This document shows, in pieces, positions 59,238-64,000 of a DNA stretch of 64,000 bases. Within the stretch, counting starts at the first letter, position 1. Each line of letters starts with the position of its first letter. This stretch comes from Phoronis australis. Taxonomy: Eukaryota > Phoronida > Phoronidae. The position numbers and the translations under genes were made by a program. The stretch covers positions 62,001 to 126,000 of the forward strand of contig NMRA01000301.1 of assembly GCA_002633005.1 (NCBI GenBank), written 5' to 3'. The notes beneath the pieces are model-generated. The model saw only the letters and a list, made by a program, of their open reading frames with translations, made no database searches and had not been told where the DNA came from.

Positions 59238-62200
59238 GTGAGTTTAACCAAGGAGCGTACGAGTATAGGAGAGTTCACTCCGCCATTTCACCATTCGCCG
59301 CAATGGTTACCGGTCGAAACACTAGCGCTCCAAGCGGTGAATAATCAGTACTTACTTAGGAGCGCAGTCCGAACAATGTAACCACTGATGAATTCATACT
59401 TTAATGGCGTTCAACGTGCAATAAAATTACTGTGTGATTGAAAATGGTTAGAATACGTAAACTAACATCCACTTATAATCGAATGAGAATGAAAATGTGT
59501 ATTTTAATCAATATTATTGTGTATTTGTTTTTATACTTTTGAAGCTCCCTTCAAAGTCTATCACGGTTTTGTTTCATGTTTGAGTTCTTAACAAGGCAAA
59601 TTATCTTTCCTTATAACAGTTCATACCTCCATGGACAATAAAATTTGAATGATTGCTCCTGGGGGTTCAGAGGGTAATTTCCCACAGGTGACAGCTAAAT
59701 GATGGGGGTACAAGGCAAAAACCATGTATGCGCCAAATGGGCCGTTGACCATCTCCCAGGGGGGTTACATGGGAGGAGTGCTAAACAGGTAAAAACCAAT
59801 GGGGGTATGCCACATGGGTGTTGAGTCATTCCCATTGTCATAAATTTTGGTTGCTCCCCTGACCATTGACAAACATGTTGCTCCCAGCTCACTGCTGGTT
59901 TCACCTCCACCCAATTTCGCATGTGTTCCTTATTCAATGCACCAGGATACTAACAATGTGAATAATTGTTTGGTGTAGTGGGTGTTACACATGTAAGAAG
60001 AAGAAAGCAATTCATCACTACCACAAAATCGTAATATAATTTTAGAACATCCCATTATTTCTTAGACATTCCAGCATAGGGTAAACTCGATTGCACTCTC
60101 CCACGCGCGCACCCAGGGGGCTCGGGGGGCTTGAACGAGACAAAAAGTCCGACAAAATGGGACAAAAGTCCACTAAAGAAACGGAAACGCGCAATTCACA
60201 GTGGTGGTCCCCGTTTTTTTTTNNNNNNNNNNNNNNNNNNNNNNNNNNNNNNNNNNNNNNNNNNNNNNNNNNNNNNNNNNNNNNNNNNNNNNNNNNNNNN
60301 NNNNNNNNNNNNNNNNNNNNNNNNNNNNNNNNNNNNNNNNNNNNNNNNNNNNNNNNNNNNNNNNNNNNNNNNNNNNNNNNNNNNNNNNNNNNNNNNNNNN
60401 NNNNNNNNNNNNNNNNNNNNNNNNNNNNNNNNNNNNNNNNNNNNNNNNNNNNNNNNNNNNNNNNNNNNNNNNNNNNNNNNNNNNNNNNNNNNNNNNNNNN
60501 NNNNNNNNNNNNNNNNNNNNNNNNNNNNNNNNNNNNNNNNNNNNNNNNNNNNNNNNNNNNNNNNNNNNNNNNNNNNNNNNNNNNNNNNNNNNNNNNNNNN
60601 NNNNNNNNNNNNNNNNNNNNNNNNNNNNNNNNNNNNNNNNNNNNNNNNNNNNNNNNNNNNNNNNNNNNNNNNNNNNNNNNNNNNNNNNNNNNNNNNNNNN
60701 NNNNNNNNNNNNNNNNNNNNNNNNNNNNNNNNNNNNNNCTGTGATTGTGCCATGGCCGTGTCACCACGATTCATATTCACCCATGGCCATGGGAATGTTT
60801 TCCTAAAATTATCCCTGCGATCGTTAGAGTGACATTTTGATTTGGAATACATGGACTGCAAGTATCCAAAAAGCTGACGATCACATCGTACGTTAATCAT
60901 AGTCCTCTTCCGCCGGCTGCCCAGTAGGTCTAGCCTACACTGCAGACAACAGACAGTGCCGGGCACCGGGACTGCGATCGACTTGTCTAACAACCGTGAA
61001 CAGAACACACAAAATGAAAGACAATGTATCATATTATTGAATAACAGATAATCTTTACCTTTCTGGATCCTTAGGAAACCTACAAAATGACACGTGTGGG
61101 GTTTTCGTGGATGAATTCATGCAATTTATCGCACTGCAAAATGCGTCCGTCCCCATTGGTTTGGCGCTTCCTGGTTGACCGTAGCTTGTTCACCACTTGG
61201 CGGCGCTAGTAGTAGCGGTAACAGCGAACTCACAAGTGAACTCTCCTATACTACTACACTCCTTGGTTTAACTGTCATTTCTTCTTAAATAGAGGCTACT
61301 TTAGCACCTATGCGACACACAGAAAAGCGTCAGACTGTAGCCTTTGTTGTGGATCTGAAATAATACTTTGTTTATTTTTTTAAGTAAAGACCTCAGAAAG
61401 CAATGGCTTTCGCTAAAACGCTTTGCGCCTTTGTAAAATACAAAATTACTACTTGTTATTAGCAATTTCAAGGTTCTTAAGTAGAGACTTGTGACGTTTA
61501 TAGTTAAATCGTCCCTAGTGACACCTTTGTTAGTTATGATTTGTGAAACAATTCGAGATATTTACCAATACACGCAGGTCCTTGTGTGAGACGGCGATCG
61601 GGAACGAAATCGCTGATTCTCTACGGCGATCGTGAACACAAAAAACGATCGTGGACGCACATTTTTTCTGTACGTTGGCCTGAATAGTCGTTCAAGTTAC
61701 GGTATTATGTTGATAATTTTAGAATAATATGGACCATGAACTAGTTGATATGTTGATTATTAATAATATTTCATTGTTTTTTTTTCAAGATTTCTTTTGT
61801 GAGATTTAGCCTAACAAACATAACTGAATGCGTTTGACTTTTTTCACTTGAACTGTAACCACACGACGAGTCCTTCAGAAAAGAGTGGTACAACTGCTGC
61901 ATGTCACAAAGGAGTGCATGTGTATGTTGTGCAGCTTCGTTCAGTAACAAAAGAAATCGACTTAGTATGATCACATGGCAATAAAACACAGTGACAATAC
62001 AGCAAGCAAGAACTTGACCAGCCCCGTGATTGACGCGTTGCATGATTTTTTATCGCTATAGAACACAACATGAAGCATCGTAGTCAGGAACCAAGTCGAT
62101 TTACAGAGTGTCCCATCTGTGATTAATGTTTCACGAAAAAATGAGCCTGACGTGATACATTGCGTTACAGCATGAGGACACTCCCTCTTGTGGTGAATGT

Positions 62201-63341
62201 GGCAAACAGTATACCAGTCCTCCTTCTATAGGCATAACAAGCAGAAACGTCATGAATGAGGTGAAGGTAGTTAAGTCACTATAGTTTATTCAGATTTACA
62301 AAGTTTATGGTTGGTAATTGTCTTATGTGGTAGTATTTTGACGTATTTTTTTGAACCTTTTTTCTTTAAGGTTGTTTCTATATTTGTTATTTGTGTTATT
62401 TCAACAGAATCTACAACAGAGCCAATGCATTTTTGTAGTGTTTAGGTAGCTATAAATGTTCATACTCAGCGTCATTGGGCAATAATTACCTACAATTTTT
62501 GACCACTTAGTATTTTATAAGAAAATGTATGTCTTTGATTATTGTAGAAATTGCTTTCATATAGTTGTTGATTTCCTGAGAGAGACGGTTTTACTATCAA
62601 TCAGTCCGAAATATATTGTCTATGATTCAGTGATGATTTAGTGTAATACATTCCAAAAGTAATTTGTCGGACGGAAAATGTTCAATCGATTTGTAATGCT
62701 GAGTTCCCTAAAGCAATATTTTGCATATTTCTGTGGGAAAATTTTGAGGTATGTGTGATAAAAGATTAATAATATAACAGACATGCTATAATATTGTTGT
62801 TGATTTCCTGTATAAATCACTACAGTGTGTAGTTGAAGTGACGTTAAAGACAACATGTTGACTACGTTTTGAAAAAATCACAGTATAGTACATGTATTAT
62901 AATTGTCTAAGTCTTTTCAATGTCACATGAGATCATGAACTGAAGATGCACGTGAATTTAGAACCAAGACTACAACACAGATAGAGTCAAACACAAGTCA
63001 ATTTGTTCATCTCTGTATCAATGTTATCAGTAAAACATCAAGTAAAATCCCACCCGTTTTATCAGCACATCAGTTTACACAACCTCTGGCAATTTTAAAC
63101 TCCAGACATTCATGAGTAAAAACCTTTGAATCATCGCGTGAAGGGTGTTCCGTGGCACTCCTCTCTCTCCCCATGCTCAAACTTATTATTATTCTTTGAC
63201 TTCACTGGCTATTTGTTTCTTTACTTTTGCTGTCACAATTTTGCAGGAAGATTCGACACTGACTTTCATCTGCTGCAACAACTTGTTTACTCCTGGCTAA
63301 CACGCGACATGGACCAACTGCTGAATGAGTCTTCAATTTAG
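59093..63341 (+). CDS. Putative two-exon gene interrupted in its intron by a THAP transposon
   Basis: Exon 1 (59093-59237) ends in phase 1 at a GTGAGT donor. Exon 2 (63247-63341) starts in the matching phase after a strong acceptor (TGCTGTCACAATTTTGCAG). The joined frame is 240 nt (79 residues), or 39 residues if the in-frame ATG at 59213 is used. That ATG is favoured if TATATAA at 59086-59092 is the TATA box. The protein ends GRFDTDFHLLQQLVYSWL then TRDMDQLLNESSI, a compact amphipathic helix. AATAAA lies at 63477-63488. I do not recognise the family. Intron 1 is 4.0 kb, of which 2.0 kb is the transposon inserted four bases after the donor GT. Confidence 0.45.
60105..60222. other. Sequence foreign to the transposon beside the gap
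   Basis: Homology with copy 1 stops at CACTCTCCCAC. What follows, CGCGCGCACCCAGGGGGCTC and a piece of the dispersed short repeat, runs to the N gap. It may be a nested insertion or a misjoin. Confidence 0.6.
60223..60738. other. Assembly gap (516 N)
   Basis: An unbroken run of N inside THAP transposon copy 2. Any open frame across it is meaningless. The second THAP exon of this copy, if present, would fall here. Confidence 1.
61059..61156 (-). CDS. Intact THAP domain first exon (P-type transposase N-terminus)
   Basis: On the minus strand an ATG opens MGTDAFCSAINC, then HVSFCRFPKDPE, and meets a GTAAAG donor after 98 nt (phase 2). The C-x4-C pair and the RFPKDPE element are the hallmark of the THAP zinc-dependent DNA-binding fold. 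Its C-x2-H half is seen only in copy 1. In P-superfamily transposases this domain binds near the transposon ends. No downstream exon is available in this copy. Confidence 0.8.
61273..63246. other. Remainder of the intron; no exon recognised
   Basis: The only notable structure is a cluster of GCGATCG-GAAC motifs at 61593-61655. A minus frame at 61771-62043 (90 codons) has no domain. Confidence 0.5.
61593..61655 (+). repeat. GCGATCGNGAAC motif cluster
   Basis: GGCGATCGGGAACG, GGCGATCGTGAACA and ACGATCGTGGACG lie within 63 bp. The same motif appears inverted three times at 63707-63770 and twice in direct orientation in exon 1 (59165-59196). Confidence 0.7.
63247..63341 (+). CDS. Exon 2 (terminal) of the transposon-interrupted gene
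   Basis: The exon reads RFDTDFHLLQQLVYSWL, TRDMDQLLNESSI and stop. The strong acceptor and a double AATAAA about 135 nt downstream make this a credible terminal exon even if exon 1 is wrong. Confidence 0.55.
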
Positions 63342-63476
63342 AACCCCTTGTTCACAGTGGTTTTGTCTAAAATTAGATGTCTGTATTTCAAAATCCAGGT
63401 AGGGTGTACCTTCGGGCGTCCTGGGTAACATGTTCGTTGAAAATCGCCTCACAATAACAGTGAACTTGTTTCCTGA

Positions 63477-63488
63477 AATAAAAATAAA
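63477..63488 (+). terminator. Double AATAAA poly(A) signal
   Basis: AATAAAAATAAA contains two overlapping-spaced AATAAA signals, 136 nt after the stop codon at 63341. Confidence 0.5.
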
Positions 63489-63706
63489 TTCATTTGTGAA
63501 AAAATCTATAACTAAAATAGTATGCTTGATGTACATGTAGAGCTCATGGCGATTTACTGGTAATATGCTAAGCTATTGTTTAGTTTTGATACGAAAGTAA
63601 CCCCGTAATGACGCAAAATGTGATTAAGTAATTGCACCAAATTTATTTTGTAAACTTTTCACGTTTTATAAGTAAAAAGTTCATAATTATTTGACACACC
63701 ACGATG

Positions 63707-63770
63707 CATTTCCGATCGCATAAACAAAACACATTTTTGCGTTCCCGATCGCTTATCTTTGGGTTCTCGA
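63707..63770 (-). repeat. Inverted GCGATCG-GAAC motif cluster
   Basis: TTCCGATCGCA, GTTCCCGATCGCTTA and GTTCTCGATCGCA occur in a 64-bp stretch, as the reverse complement of the cluster at 61593-61655. They could be the inverted ends of a 2.2-kb element, or scattered copies of a motif. Confidence 0.55.
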
Positions 63771-64000
63771 TCGCATCTTTCAACAGAAAAGTGTCGAAAA
63801 TTCAGAGATGCTGATAGAACTACAAAAACAAGTGTTGCGTGATATTTTCATACGTCATTTCTTCATAACTTAATGTTCAATTTATTAATATAGTACCAAA
63901 AGTAACCGCAATTTGCCAAAATGACGTACAAATCACCTTCGGCTCATGCGATGACTCGGTTAACGTATCTTTTCACTATTAATTGGAAGAGACACTTGCC

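Larger units (their letters stand above)
59249..61265 (-). mobile_element. THAP-domain, P-type DNA transposon, copy 2
   Basis: The terminal inverted repeats CAAGGAGYGTA..TATAGGAGAGTTCACT match copy 1. An exact 7-bp target duplication GTTTAAC flanks it (59242-59248 and 61266-61272). Left (59249-60104) and right (60739-61265) parts align with copy 1 in the same orientation. Between them, 118 bp of unrelated sequence and 516 Ns stand in place of about 1.2 kb of copy 1. The right end keeps an intact first THAP exon. Confidence 0.85.

Noticed and set aside
60042-61032. Open frames of 200-278 codons across 60042-61032 on both strands
   Set aside because: They consist mostly of the 516-base N run and have no coding meaning.

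Overview
The window is animal nuclear DNA. It is AT-rich and gene-poor, with small exons bounded by GT..AG introns, AATAAA poly(A) signals, and several classes of decayed transposon. MAM domains, THAP-domain P-type transposons, a GIY-YIG Penelope-like element, an R2-group non-LTR element and abundant ACATGTA-type short motifs all suit a marine invertebrate. I cannot name the phylum. Three single-base Ns and one 516-base N run show it is a draft assembly.

Layout. Bases 1-2050 hold nothing I can support. Bases 2136-6014 are a dead R2-group LINE bracketed by 157-bp direct repeats. Bases 6.1-16.9 kb are mostly empty, apart from a CTATCGATAG minisatellite, a 1.6-kb repeat (10.5-12.1 kb) whose inverted partner lies at 23.1-24.7 kb, and foldback debris. 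Bases 16973-31897 are the main gene, a six-exon plus-strand gene. Its joined frame encodes a 675-residue secreted protein with three MAM domains and a GPI-anchor-like tail. Its first intron (about 10 kb) is filled by a 5.35-kb element whose inverted arms are a dimeric 145-bp tandem repeat. Bases 32.05-34.3 kb are a minus-strand Penelope-like element, broken by frameshifts and by an apparent assembly duplication, followed by a tRNA-derived SINE.

Bases 36.3-64 kb hold a CpG-rich minus-strand gene start, two copies (37.9-40.4 and 59.2-61.3 kb) of a transposon with 31-bp terminal inverted repeats, exact 7-bp target duplications and a THAP DNA-binding exon, and three small gene models. One model is a minus-strand last exon (45.2-45.9 kb) that looks like a secreted prohormone with a repeated SK[VL]PW[HN]RS motif. 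The second is a phase-compatible three-exon plus-strand gene (44.9-56.3 kb) with a TATA box. The third is a two-exon plus-strand gene (59.1-63.3 kb) whose intron received a THAP transposon a few bases past the splice donor.

The MAM gene is supported by five matching splice phases and a continuous 2028-nt frame. The smaller models are inferences from splice signals and phases and need transcript evidence. No prokaryotic features, CRISPR arrays, rRNA genes or intact tRNA genes were seen.
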